From Nocardioides panzhihuensis (GTDB lineage Bacteria > Actinomycetota > Actinomycetes > Propionibacteriales > Nocardioidaceae): 64,000 nt of DNA. The stretch lies in contig NZ_JACBZR010000001.1 in assembly GCF_013408335.1 (NCBI RefSeq), positions 3,387,501 to 3,451,500 of the forward strand, in the 5' to 3' direction. The position numbers and the translations under genes were made by a program. A model generated the notes under the pieces. That model worked only from the letters and a program-made list of their open reading frames with translations. It had not been told where the DNA came from and ran no database searches. Positions within the stretch are counted from its first letter, which is position 1, and every line of letters starts with the position of its first letter. Positions 50,954 through 60,300 of this stretch are shown piece by piece.

Positions 50954-51199
50954 TCAGGCAGGCCCACCTTCGCCGCTGTGAGCGGCGAGCAGGTCGACGT
51001 CGACCTCCTCCTGACGCGAGATCTGCTCCGTCACGAGCTCCTGCTGCTCCTCGGTGAGGGTCACCCCGGCCTCGTGGAGCGCCTTGCCGAGCTCCTCCCG
51101 GATCGTTCCGTCGGGCGCCGTCTCCTGCCATGCGGTGACGCGCTCGACCGCACCTCGAAGAGCCTGTACGCGGGCGTCGTCCTGGTTCATCTCAGTCAT
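50954..51199 (-). CDS. Small helical protein of unknown function
   Basis: An 81-residue charged protein (REELGKALHEAGVTLTEEQQ, LVTEQISRQEEVDVDLL), predicted mostly helical. I do not recognise its family. There are two near-adjacent ATG choices (51199 and 51190). It lies 28 bases after the CGNR regulator gene on the same strand and 53 bases before DUF5709, so it is probably part of the same stress transcript. Confidence 0.65.
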   Translation of the reverse strand: MTEMNQDDARVQALRGAVERVTAWQETAPDGTIREELGKALHEAGVTLTEEQQELVTEQISRQEEVDVDLLAAHSGEGGPA

Positions 51200-51227
51200 C
51201 TGCTCGCGGTACCCGGCCAAGCGGCGG

Positions 51228-51824
51228 TCATGCAGATTCCGTGCCGGCCCGCTCACCCTCGCGCTTGCGCTGGTAGTGCCGTGCCACGCGAGCGCGGTTG
51301 CCACAGTCCGCCGAGCACCACTCCCGCCGGGATTGGCTCCGGTCGAAGTAGAGGACGCACCCGGGACCGCCGCAGGCCCGCAGGCCCTGCCCGGCCAGCA
51401 GGTCCGCCCCCTCGAGCGCCAGCAGCGCGAGCTCTTGCTGGAAGGGACTGGCACCGGCCGGACGCCAGCCGCGGTCGTAGTCCTGACCCGGCTCATACCG
51501 AAGCACTGGCGTGCAGTCCGCCAGGAAGCGATTCGTCACGGCCAGCGCCGCCTGGTGGTCGAGGTCCGCGCTCACCGCTTCTCGACGGTCATCGTGCGTG
51601 GCTTCGGCGGCGAGCCGGCGCAGCGCATCCCGGAGCTCTCTGGCCCGGTCGAGGTCGGACTCCTCGACCCGACCTTCGCCGATTCCGGCCGCCTCCGCCC
51701 ACAGCCGTAGGTGAGCGAGCGACGCGAGGGAGTCATGGACGCCTGTGCGGTCGGCCCAGACGGTGTTCATCAACCGAACCGCCTTCGGCTGCGTCGGGTA
51801 GAGGACAGAAACCTCCAGCTCCAT
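51228..51824 (-). CDS. CGNR zinc-finger transcriptional regulator
   Basis: A 198-residue regulator. The N-terminal ABATE/stress-sensing-like domain (LMNTVWADRTGVHDSLASL, residues 15-130) is followed by the CGNR zinc finger (RACGGPGCVLYF, WCSADCGNRARVARHYQRKR). It is expected to bind DNA. Start ATG 51824 has AGGAGG 5 bases upstream. It lies 21 bases after the PNPOx-like gene and 100 bases or less from three stress genes. The inverted repeat at 52609-52649 is a candidate target. Confidence 0.9.
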   Translation of the reverse strand: MELEVSVLYPTQPKAVRLMNTVWADRTGVHDSLASLAHLRLWAEAAGIGEGRVEESDLDRARELRDALRRLAAEATHDDRREAVSADLDHQAALAVTNRFLADCTPVLRYEPGQDYDRGWRPAGASPFQQELALLALEGADLLAGQGLRACGGPGCVLYFDRSQSRREWCSADCGNRARVARHYQRKREGERAGTESA

Positions 51825-51845
51825 CGCAACCTCCTCATGCGGCAT

Positions 51846-52490
51846 CTAGGGACGAGACGAGTCTTCCACGCTCGCTGCCCCGCCCGCCCTCGCCTCCGCG
51901 AGCTCCGCCTCGAGCCCAGCGATCTGTCCGGCGAGCTCCTCCATCGTGCGCCTCACCACGTCCAGCGGCACCAGCTCCGGGATGTGCTGACGACAGTTCC
52001 AGTCCAGCGCCTCGATCTCGATCAGCACGGCGCGTTCGACCTTCGCGGTGTAGTCCGGAGGGGCGAGCGACGCGACCAGCGCGGCATCGTCCTCAGGCTC
52101 GACCACGCGCGCTCGCCCGAAGATCTTCATCCTGGCCCGGAGCCGGTAGTCGATGAGGAAGAGCGAGACCCGCTCGTCGTGGTCCAGGTTGCCCCGAGTG
52201 ATGTACTGCCGGTTCCCGCGGAAGTCCGCGAACCCGAGGGTCCGTTCGTCGAGCACGCGGAGGAAGCCGGGCGGACCACCGCGGTGCTGGACATAGGGCC
52301 AACCGGTCTCGCTGACCGACGCGATGAAGAAGCTGTCCCGGGAGTGGATGAAGTCCGTCTCGTCGGCACCGAGACGATCCGGGCCGTCCCCGAAGGCAGC
52401 CATCCGCGCATAGGCGTCGGCGCTCCCATGGGCGGCCTGGTGGCTGGTCACCAGCGGCGTGAACGCGACCTGCGCGTAGTGCCCGGTCAC
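51846..52490 (-). CDS. Pyridoxamine 5'-phosphate oxidase-family flavoprotein
   Basis: A 214-residue protein with the split-barrel flavin fold. Motifs are HSRDSFFIASVSETGWPYVQH, GGPPGFLRVLDERTLGFADF, FRGNRQYITRGNL and KIFGRARVVEP. These match the uncharacterised PNPOx-like group rather than PdxH. The GTG at 52490 overlaps the stop of a 28-codon upstream ORF (GTGA), and a strong ribosome site is lacking, so translation depends on coupling. The C-terminus is a charged Ala-rich helix. Co-transcribed with the CGNR regulator. Confidence 0.85.
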   Translation of the reverse strand: MTGHYAQVAFTPLVTSHQAAHGSADAYARMAAFGDGPDRLGADETDFIHSRDSFFIASVSETGWPYVQHRGGPPGFLRVLDERTLGFADFRGNRQYITRGNLDHDERVSLFLIDYRLRARMKIFGRARVVEPEDDAALVASLAPPDYTAKVERAVLIEIEALDWNCRQHIPELVPLDVVRRTMEELAGQIAGLEAELAEARAGGAASVEDSSRP

Positions 52491-52573
52491 GGCTGGCGTA
52501 CCAGGTAAGCCCGAGCATGCGGGATCTGCGGCAGGGTCCGTACCTGAGGCGGGAGCGGCTCGATTCGGTTCAT
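52487..52573 (-). CDS. 28-codon upstream ORF coupled to the PNPOx-like gene
   Basis: A 28-residue frame (MNRIEPLPPQVRTLPQIPHA then RAYLVRQP) starting with ATG 52573 behind a GGGGAAG ribosome site and ending in a TGA that overlaps the PNPOx GTG (GTGA). It has no membrane segment or known family. It is either a translational coupler or a true N-terminus moved out of frame. The first is favoured because the PNPOx family alignment begins after the GTG. Confidence 0.5.
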   Translation of the reverse strand: MNRIEPLPPQVRTLPQIPHARAYLVRQP

Positions 52574-52608
52574 CGTGTTCTTCCCCTTCGGAGTGGCCAC
52601 ACGCATGG

Positions 52609-52649
52609 CCGGTTCTAATGCCTGTATAGATCCCAAGCATTAGAACCGG
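52609..52649 (-). promoter_or_regulatory. Inverted repeat flanking a -10 box (candidate operator)
   Basis: A perfect 13-bp inverted repeat (CCGGTTCTAATGC at 52609-52621 and its complement at 52637-52649) with a 15-base centre. The centre contains TATACA on the minus strand (52623-52628), a good -10 box for the small ORF/PNPOx/CGNR transcript. A repressor bound to both arms would cover the promoter. Alternatively it is the terminator of the catalase-like gene upstream. Confidence 0.6.
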
Positions 52650-52692
52650 TCATCCATTCCCGCAGCGCAAGAAACCTTCCGACTGCTGGTGC

Positions 52693-53406
52693 TCACATCG
52701 GGTCTACCTGAGTTCTCGACTGCCGCACCGTCTCGTAGGCGGGCGCCCGTAGGCGGCGGTGCCATTCGTAGATCTCGAGTCCGGGTGGTGTCGAGCGGGT
52801 CGGATCGAAGGAGAGCAGCAGGTCGCGATCCGACTCGATGGTCAGCTCTAGCGTCGCGAACCATGTCCAGTCCGTCCCGGGCCTTGCCCACGCCATTCGC
52901 CACGTGGCCTCGCCAACGAATTGCGCTCCCAGCCAGACCGGGCCGGTGGGTGCGCGGTACGGGAGCAGCGTGCTGAAGAACCCGTCGGACAGACGGGTCC
53001 GGGGAGCCAGCAGGAACCGGGTCCATCGACCGCGACCGGTGGTGGCGAGCAGGAGGTCGGCATGTTCGCCGCGCGCGGTGGGAACGCGCACGGCAAGCCC
53101 GTTGACGTCGGGCACTTTCTCAGGCAGGCCCACCGCACGGGAGAGTCGTACGACCACCTCGTCCGACCCACCTTCATCGAGGAACGCTGCGCCCGTGGTG
53201 GCTCCTGGGTGCCGCCGCAGCAAGGCCGTGTGCACCTTGCCGTGCGGGTGCAGCGGCTTGTCAGCGGGTCGCAGGCAGGCGAGCACGCCGACACCGGCCT
53301 GCAGCACACGGCCGCCCGCGCGCGCCATCGAGCCTGCGACCGCGGGAGCCAGTCTGCGCCTGCTCGGACGGTCGTCAGCAGGAACCACAACATCGGCTGG
53401 ATTCAC
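52693..53406 (-). CDS. Catalase-related protein of unknown function
   Basis: A 237-residue protein with catalase-core-like patterns: LHPHGKVHTALLRRHPG and VVVRLSRAVGLPEKVPDVNGLAVRVP, echoing the catalase segments around the distal His and the GVRFS...D..GFAVK strand. It is half the length of a catalase, and no clear proximal haem Tyr motif (RxFxYxD) is seen. It may be a haem-free relative, and similar actinobacterial proteins are annotated vaguely. GTG 53406 is favoured by AAGG 8 bases upstream. The frame stays open further 5', but that part is unlike the family. Confidence 0.6.
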   Translation of the reverse strand: MNPADVVVPADDRPSRRRLAPAVAGSMARAGGRVLQAGVGVLACLRPADKPLHPHGKVHTALLRRHPGATTGAAFLDEGGSDEVVVRLSRAVGLPEKVPDVNGLAVRVPTARGEHADLLLATTGRGRWTRFLLAPRTRLSDGFFSTLLPYRAPTGPVWLGAQFVGEATWRMAWARPGTDWTWFATLELTIESDRDLLLSFDPTRSTPPGLEIYEWHRRLRAPAYETVRQSRTQVDPM

Positions 53407-53642
53407 GCGCTCTGCCTTCCTGAGGAGGTTCCCGGTGCGGCTCGCCTCCAAGATCCTTGCCACGACGACCGAGAACGCGAGCGTCTCAGGGTCGGGAGGT
53501 ACCCACGCGCCGCCGCAACTAGACATGAGCGGGCCAGTCACCTGCCGCGGCAGTTGGCCCGAGGTGGCCACTGGGCCCCCCGGGCGCCCTCGAAAGTAGT
53601 TGGCGAGGTGACCAAGCCTCTGAAACCGGGGGTAGAACGACG

Positions 53643-53680
53643 AACTCCGCCTGTCCTGTTTGACCAGGTCAGGCGGAGTT
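53643..53680 (-). terminator. Hairpin downstream of tRNA-Asn
   Basis: An 11-bp stem (AACTCCGCCTG/CAGGCGGAGTT), one mismatch, then a further 4-bp stem and a 6-base loop. It starts 4 bases past the tRNA 3' end. The AA/TT ends make it symmetrical, so it may also stop plus-strand transcripts. Confidence 0.7.
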
Positions 53681-53683
53681 ATC

Positions 53684-53759
53684 TGGCTCCCCGAGTTGGA
53701 CTCGAACCAACAACCCTCCGGTTAACAGCCGAATGCTCTGCCAATTGAGCTATCGGGGA
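53684..53759 (-). tRNA. tRNA-Asn(GTT)
   Basis: The complement reads as a cloverleaf: acceptor TCCCCGA pairs with TCGGGGA, D-arm AGCTCAATTGGCAGAGC, anticodon loop CTGTTAA (GTT), T-arm TTGGTTCGAGTCCAA. A CCA end is encoded at 53684-53686. It lies between dnaG and the catalase-like gene. Confidence 0.96.
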
Positions 53760-53824
53760 ATGCTCCTTGCGGCGCGGGTGAAACCTTAGCAACCCGGCGG
53801 CGGCGATCGGAAATCGGCAGGCCG

Positions 53825-55723
53825 TCACTCAGCGACGAGGTTGCGCAGGCCGCGGCGGTGCTGCTCGAGGGCGGCGAGCTGGGCGAAAAGACGGTTGTAG
53901 GCCTCGGGATCGGCGGCACCGTCGGAGCGCTGCAGACGGCTCTTCACCTCGGCGATGCGGCGCTGGTCGAGGAGCTCGAGGAGGCGTACGACATATTGCA
54001 GGACGTACGCCGCATCCGGCTCCTTCGCGGACGGGATCGGCTCGACGGCGAGCTCGGCGAGGATGCGGCTGACCAGCGGGTCCGAGGCGGCGGCGCCGAG
54101 CTTCTGAGCCCAGTTCGCGTCGCCGGTGCCGGCGCCGGGGCCGCCCAGACCGGCGATGATCTCCCACAGCGCCCGGTAGATGGGGTGGGTGAAGGCCTCG
54201 GGGGTGATCTCGCCGGTGGTGCGGCCCAGGGCGACCGGGTGCTGTACGAAAAGCTTCAGGGTCTCGCGCTCGACCGTGAACCGCGGCTCGCGCGGATGCG
54301 GCATGGGCGGGCGCCGCGGCGCGGCGGGAGCCTCGGCAGAGCCGGCCTGGGCGGTCTGCGCGGCCTCGCGCCGAGGCTGAGCGGCCTGGGGCGCGGGCCG
54401 ACCGGCGGCGCGGCGTACCTCTCTGGCCGCCTCGTCGGGGTCCACGCCGAGGAACCGAGCGAGGTCTCGGGTGAAGCCCATCTTCTTGGACTCGTCGCGC
54501 ACGGAAGCCACCAAGGGCGCAGCCTCACGAAGCGCGTCGACCCGGCCGTCGGCACGGTCGAGGTCATATTTCGAGGCGATGTTGCGGAGCACGAACTCGT
54601 AGAGCGGCACCCGGTTGGCGAGCAGCTCCCGAACCGCCTCGTCGCCCTTCTTGATCCGCAGGTCGTTGGGATCCAGGCCATCGGGCTCGACGGCGACGTA
54701 GGTCTGCGAGGTGAAGTTGCCGTCGCCCTTGAACGCCTTCAGCGCCGCGGTCTGGCCGGCGGCGTCGCCGTCGAAGGTGAAGACGACCGCGCCGCGCAGC
54801 TGCTGGTCGTCGGAGATGAATCGGCGCAGGACCTTGGCGTGGTCGTCGCCGAACGCGGTGCCGCAGGTCGCGACCGCGGTGGTGATCCCGGCCAGGTGGC
54901 AGGCCATCACGTCGGTGTAGCCCTCCACGATCACGGCCTCGCGGGTGCGGGCCATCTCCTTGCGGGCCAGGTCGATGCCGTAGAGGACGTGGCTCTTCTT
55001 GTAGAGAGGCGTCTCGGAGGTGTTGAGGTATTTCGCCTCGATCCGGTCGTCGTCGAAGAGCCGCCGCGCGCCGAAGCCGATGACGTCGCCGCCCGACTCC
55101 CGGATCGGCCACATCAGCCGGCCGCGGAACCGGTCGTAGTGCGACCGCCCGTGAGCCACCAACCCACCGGTGACGACCTCCTCGTCCGAGAACCCGCGTG
55201 CTCGCAGGTGGCGGTAGAGGTCCTCTCCCCCGCGCGGTGAGAAGCCGACCCCGAAGTGCAGCGCCGCGTCGCGGTCGAAGCCCTTCTCGGCGAGGAACTG
55301 CCGCGCGACCACCGCGTCCGGGGTCAGCAGCTGCTCGGCGTAGAACTCCGCGGCGACCTTGTGGGCCTCGACCAGCTTGCCGCGACTCGGGCCCCGCTTC
55401 ACCGGCGCCTCGTCGCCCTCCTCGCGCTGGATCTGGACCCCGATCTTGTCTCCCAGCCGCTCGACCGCCTCGAAGAAGCTCAGCCCCTCGAGCTTCATCA
55501 CGAAGTCGATGACATCGCCACCCTCGCCGCAGCCGAAGCACTTGTAGAACCCCCGCGACGGGTTCACGTTGAACGACGGCGTCTTCTCGTCGTGGAACGG
55601 GCACAGGCCCTTGTAGGTCCCCGGACCTGCCCGGCGCAGCGTGACCTGCTGGGAGATGATGTCGTCCAGGCGTGCCTTCTCGCGCACCTCTTGGATGCTC
55701 GTCTCCTTGATCCGACCCGCCAC
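53825..55723 (-). CDS. dnaG: DNA primase
   Basis: A 632-residue replicative primase. The N-terminal CHC2 zinc finger is CPFHDEKTPSFNVNP with FYKCFGCGEGGD. The RNA-polymerase-like TOPRIM core has VIVEGYTDVMACHLAG and VFTFDGDAAGQTA. The C-terminal DnaB-binding helical domain starts near residue 470 after a Pro/Ala-rich linker. GTG 55723 fits the conserved start (AGRIKETSIQEVREKA). The gene before it on the minus strand would normally be dgt, and here a dgt 3' end lies at the far window edge. Confidence 0.97.
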   Translation of the reverse strand: MAGRIKETSIQEVREKARLDDIISQQVTLRRAGPGTYKGLCPFHDEKTPSFNVNPSRGFYKCFGCGEGGDVIDFVMKLEGLSFFEAVERLGDKIGVQIQREEGDEAPVKRGPSRGKLVEAHKVAAEFYAEQLLTPDAVVARQFLAEKGFDRDAALHFGVGFSPRGGEDLYRHLRARGFSDEEVVTGGLVAHGRSHYDRFRGRLMWPIRESGGDVIGFGARRLFDDDRIEAKYLNTSETPLYKKSHVLYGIDLARKEMARTREAVIVEGYTDVMACHLAGITTAVATCGTAFGDDHAKVLRRFISDDQQLRGAVVFTFDGDAAGQTAALKAFKGDGNFTSQTYVAVEPDGLDPNDLRIKKGDEAVRELLANRVPLYEFVLRNIASKYDLDRADGRVDALREAAPLVASVRDESKKMGFTRDLARFLGVDPDEAAREVRRAAGRPAPQAAQPRREAAQTAQAGSAEAPAAPRRPPMPHPREPRFTVERETLKLFVQHPVALGRTTGEITPEAFTHPIYRALWEIIAGLGGPGAGTGDANWAQKLGAAASDPLVSRILAELAVEPIPSAKEPDAAYVLQYVVRLLELLDQRRIAEVKSRLQRSDGAADPEAYNRLFAQLAALEQHRRGLRNLVAE

Positions 55724-55771
55724 AACGTCTGATCCTACGTGGCAGCGGATGTGGCTGAGATGCTTGACCTG

Positions 55772-56446
55772 ATGTCCGCCACCACACAGACCCGATCGCG
55801 GGGCCGCCGGGTGATCTTCTGGCTCGGCCTGGTGATGGTTCTGGCCGGGGCGGGCATCCTCGGATACGTCGCCTGGGAGCTCTACGGCACCACGATCGTG
55901 AGCAAGCAGCGCCAGCAGGACGCGACCTCGAAGATCGAGAGCGCTTGGGACTCCGGACAGACCGAGGTGACCACCGACTTCGGGTCGGCCGAGGCCCTCA
56001 TCGAGATCCCGCGCTTCGGCAAGGACTACCGGGTCCCGGTCATGGCGGGGATCTCGGACCGCGCCCTGGGCGCCGGGTTCGGCCACTTCTCCGGCACCGC
56101 CAAGCCGGGCGAGGTCGGCAACTTCGCGCTCGCCGGCCACCGGATCACGCACGGCGAGCCGCTCCGCGACCTCCCGAAGCTCCGTGAAGGCGACGAGATC
56201 CGCGTCCTGACGATGGAGAAGACCTACGTCTACGAGCTCACCACCGACGGCGACGACCTGGTCGTCCCCTTCACCTCGATCTGGGTCACCGACCCGCTGC
56301 CCGACAACCCGGAGGAGGGCGGTGTCGAGCCCGAGCAGGTCAAGGGCCAGCGCCTGATCACCCTCACCACCTGCTCCGAGCTCTTCCACACCGACAACCG
56401 GATGATCGCCTTCGGCAAGCTGGTCTCCGAGGAGCCGACGCCCTGA
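55772..56446 (+). CDS. Class E sortase
   Basis: A 224-residue membrane-anchored transpeptidase. A basic start and one membrane helix (FWLGLVMVLAGAGILGYVAW) precede the sortase barrel. The catalytic His is in FALAGHRITHGEPL, the Cys in LITLTTCSELFHTDNRMI and the Arg in the same segment. Class E enzymes in high-GC Gram-positives recognise LAxTG-type signals. The start is uncertain: ATG 55772 is conservative, and ATG 55760 or GTG 55739 are in frame, but no ribosome site decides between them. It is divergent from dnaG over about 50 bp. Confidence 0.92.
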   Translation: MSATTQTRSRGRRVIFWLGLVMVLAGAGILGYVAWELYGTTIVSKQRQQDATSKIESAWDSGQTEVTTDFGSAEALIEIPRFGKDYRVPVMAGISDRALGAGFGHFSGTAKPGEVGNFALAGHRITHGEPLRDLPKLREGDEIRVLTMEKTYVYELTTDGDDLVVPFTSIWVTDPLPDNPEEGGVEPEQVKGQRLITLTTCSELFHTDNRMIAFGKLVSEEPTP

Positions 56447-56453
56447 GGAACAA

Positions 56454-57245
56454 CTAAAGGCGCAACGTACGCCGCGGGCCGAGGTCCGCTCGGTGGTCAG
56501 CCCACATCCGCTGCTCGTCGCGGACCCTGGCGACCTCGGCCGGGTCGATCGTGGCGAGGACAATCCCCGGGGTGGCGTCGTCGAGTCGCTCCACCGGCCG
56601 GCCGAGCGGGTCGTAGACCGCTGAGCCGCCGATCAGGCCGAGCGGTCCGCCGACGAGGCCGGCGAACGCGACGTACATCGAGTTGTCCAGTGCCCGGGCG
56701 GCGTAGTGCAGATCCCGCCGGTGGCCACCGCCGGGGAAGTAGGCGCCGCTGTTGACGTAGAGGATCGCGCCGTCGGCGGCCGCCGCGGCGGCGTGCTCGG
56801 GGAAGTTGGCGTCGTAGCAGACCGACAGCGCGACCCGAACGCCGTCGATCTCGATGGTCGTGCCGTGCTCACCGGGTTCGAAACGCTCTCGCTCGGGCGG
56901 GTAGAGATGCTGCTTGTCGTACGCCGCGACCGGCTCCTCCCCCGGCGCGATGACCAGGCTCGTGATCGAGCGCCGTCCGGCACCGACGAGGGGCGAGTTG
57001 AGCACGAGCACGGCTCCGGTCTCGTCCACCGCGGCCTGCACCGGGGCGAGCCAGACGGTGTCGGCCAGCGTCGGCAGCGGGCCGTCGAAGGCGTCGAGGT
57101 CCCACGAGGTCGTGAACGTCTCCGGCAGCACGACCAGCCGGGCGCCTTTCGCCGCGGCCTCGCGGACTCGGTTCGCCGCCGTGGCGACGTTGGACGCCAC
57201 GTCGCCGGGCACCGCAGACTCCTGAACCACCGCTATCCGAAGCAC
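56454..57245 (-). CDS. Carbon-nitrogen hydrolase (nitrilase superfamily)
   Basis: A 263-residue amidase-fold enzyme with the catalytic triad visible: Glu in VVLPETFTTSWD, Lys in AYDKQHLYPPERERF and Cys in VALSVCYDANFPEH. It resembles Nit2/omega-amidase and C-N hydrolases that cut amides in the cytoplasm. It starts with GTG and ends 8 bases from the convergent sortase stop. No terminator is present between them. Upstream it is divergent from the large secreted phosphodiesterase-like gene by about 90 bp. Confidence 0.92.
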   Translation of the reverse strand: MLRIAVVQESAVPGDVASNVATAANRVREAAAKGARLVVLPETFTTSWDLDAFDGPLPTLADTVWLAPVQAAVDETGAVLVLNSPLVGAGRRSITSLVIAPGEEPVAAYDKQHLYPPERERFEPGEHGTTIEIDGVRVALSVCYDANFPEHAAAAAADGAILYVNSGAYFPGGGHRRDLHYAARALDNSMYVAFAGLVGGPLGLIGGSAVYDPLGRPVERLDDATPGIVLATIDPAEVARVRDEQRMWADHRADLGPRRTLRL

Positions 57246-57336
57246 GCACGTGACCGTATCGTCCGTTCACGGATCTGCCACGCATGGTTCCGCTAATTCG
57301 CTTCACGGGAGCTGCCAGGGTCGCCACAGTGAGAGC

Positions 57337-60300
57337 GTGCGCCCCCTCGCCCCCACGCTCGCCCTCGTCCTTGCCCTCCTCGTCACCGCCGGACCGTCGG
57401 TCGCCGACGTACCTCCACCGCCACCGACCGCGGTGACGCTCGCCCCCGGCGGGATCCCCCCGAGCCAGCAGGAGTCGAACGGCTACGACTTCGCCGCAGG
57501 TGGCGAGGCGCTCTCGACCGTCGCGACGCAGCACGTCGCGCCGGGCCTGAAGCTGACCAACTTCCAACGGCTCGAAGACACCGGCTGGAATCGCGGCAAC
57601 GTCCTCACCGCCGATCTGTCCGAGCCGACGCTGTCGATGGACGTACGCAACACCGGCAAGGTCGCCGGGATCGGCACCTTGTCCAGCCAGATGTCCGGGA
57701 CCGGGGCGGTGGCCGGAGTCAACGCCGGCTTCTACGATATGAACGCCTCCGGCGCGCCGGTCGGTCTGGCCAAGAGCCGCGACGGGCTGCAGAACGCGCG
57801 GTTCGGATCCGACCCGACCCTGTCGATGGCCGGCGCGCAGGCGGCGATCGGCGAGCTGACCTCGGGCGGGACCGTCACGATCGACGGCGCCGAGCACGAC
57901 CTGGCCGGGTTCAACACCCCGTCGCTGCCCACCGGCGGCATCGGTGTCTACACCCAGGCCTGGGGCGACTACACCCTCGACCGGCCGGTCGGCGGCCCCG
58001 GCAACACCTCCCCCGAGGTCGCCCGCGCGAACGTCGTCGACGGCGTCGTCACCGCGGTCGCCGACGAGGCCGGTGCGCCGGCCGTCCCCGACGGCGGACA
58101 GGTCCTGCTGGGCCGGGAGGCAGGGGCCAGGGTCGTACGCGGCCTGGAGGTCGGCGACCGCGTCGATGTCGCCGTCGGGCTGGCCGAGGAGGCCGACTGG
58201 GCGGTCAGCGGCAACGTCCAGCTCGTGGTCGACGGCAAGGTCGGCCCGGGCATCGGCGACGACGGCGTCCACTCACGTACGGCCGTCGGGCTCAACCGCG
58301 ACGGCACGAAGCTGATCGTGCTCGCCCTCGACGGCCAGACCGGCGCGAGCCGCGGGATGACGCGCGCGGAGCTGGCCGGGTTCATGCTCAGCCTGGGCGC
58401 CTATCAGTCGCTGAACCTGGACGGCGGCGGCTCGACCACGATGGCCGCGCGGGTCGCGGGCGACGTGAGCCCGAGGACCGTCGACACCCCGTCCGACGGC
58501 ACCGAGCGCGAGGTGTCCAACTCGCTCCTGTTCTTCTCCTCCGCCGAGCCGACCGGCGTGGCGACCGGGGCGCAGGTCCGCCCGGCCACCAACCGGGCCG
58601 GCGCCTATCGCGTGCTGCAGGGACAGCGGCGTACGGTCTTCGGCTCGGGTCTCGACGCGGCCTACGCGGCGGTCGAGCAGCCCGGCCGGTTCCGCACCCA
58701 GGATCCCGAAGTGCGGATCGTCGACGTCCACGAGGACCGTGCGGCTGCCCTCGGGCGGCGTACGGGCTCGGCCGATGTCGTCTACACCACCAGCCGCCAC
58801 CGCGCCACGATGCCGCTGACGGTCCTCGGCCCGCTCGACCGGCTCGCGGTCGACAAATCACAGCTGGCCATCGAGCAGGCCGGCGAGACGGCGACGATCC
58901 AGATCACCGGCTACGACCCGGACGGCCGTCCGGCTCCGATCGAGCCCAGCGAGGTCACCGTGGACGCCGACCCCGGCGTCGAGGTGACCCGCGACGGCGC
59001 CAATGGCTTCGCCATCCGCCCCACCATGGAGAGCGGCGCCGCGGTCGTCGACTTCGCCGTCGGCGGCCACCACGTGACCTCGTCGGTGCTGGTCGGCAGC
59101 GAGCAGCACACCCTGGCCGACTTCACCGACGGCGCCACCTGGAAGGTCGAGACCGCGCGGGCGGCGGCGTCCATCGAGCGTGTCAGCGGCGGCGGACACG
59201 ACGGCGGCGACGCGCTGCGGCTGCGCCACGACTTCACCACCAGCACCGGGACCCGTGGCGTCTACGCCGTCCCGCCCGCCGGTCTCGCCGTGCCGGGCAG
59301 CCCGCTGAGCCTGTCTCTGTGGGTCGAGGGCGACGCCAGCGGGATCTGGCCACGGATCCAGATCCGCTCGGGCGACGGCACCGTCAGCAACCTCGACGGC
59401 GACCTGGTCACCTGGGACGGATGGCAGCAGGTGACCTACCCGATCCCGCCGGGCACCGCGATGCCGATCCGGGTGGACAAGATCCGGTTCCTGGAGACCC
59501 GGCCGGACGTCTCCTACCGCGGCGACCTGACGATAAGCGACCTGGTCGCCAATGTCGCGCCGGACGCTCCGCCGACGCAGACCGGGCCGGTCCAGGACCC
59601 GGTGATCCTCACCGAGGGCACCGTCGACGAGCGACCTCAGCGCATCGCGGTGATGTCGGACGGTCAGTTCGTGGCGCGCAACCCCGACAGCGACCTGGTG
59701 CGCCACGTCCGCGAGACGCTCCGTGAGATCGTCGCCGCCCGTCCCGACCACCTGATCATCGACGGTGACCTGGTCGACGAGGCCTCCCCTGCCGACATCG
59801 CGCTGGCCAAGCGGATCCTGGACGAGGAGGTCGGCGACCGGGTCCCCTACACCTACGTCCCCGGCAACCACGAGGTCATGGGCGGTCCGATCTCGAACTT
59901 CAAGGCGGTCTTCGGTCCCACGCACACCGCGTTCCGGATCGGGGCGACACAGCTCATCACCCTCAACAGCTCCTCCGGCACGCTGCACGGCAACGACGAC
60001 GGCAAGACCCAGCTGACCGAGCTGGAGTCACAGCTCACCGCGGCGGCCGCCGACCCGGCCGTCACCGGCGTCGTGCTCGCCATGCACCACCCCATCGAAG
60101 ACCCGCTGCCCGACAAGGCCAGCCAGCTGATCGACCGGATCGAAGCCAAGCAGCTCGAGGACCGACTGGGCAGGTTCCGTACGTCGTCGGGCAAGTCGGT
60201 CGCCGTCATCAACGGTCACGTCGGTGTCTTCCACGGCTCCTCGGCCCAGGGGGTCTCGATGCTCGTCAACGGCAACTCCGGGAAGAACCCGGCCGGCAAC

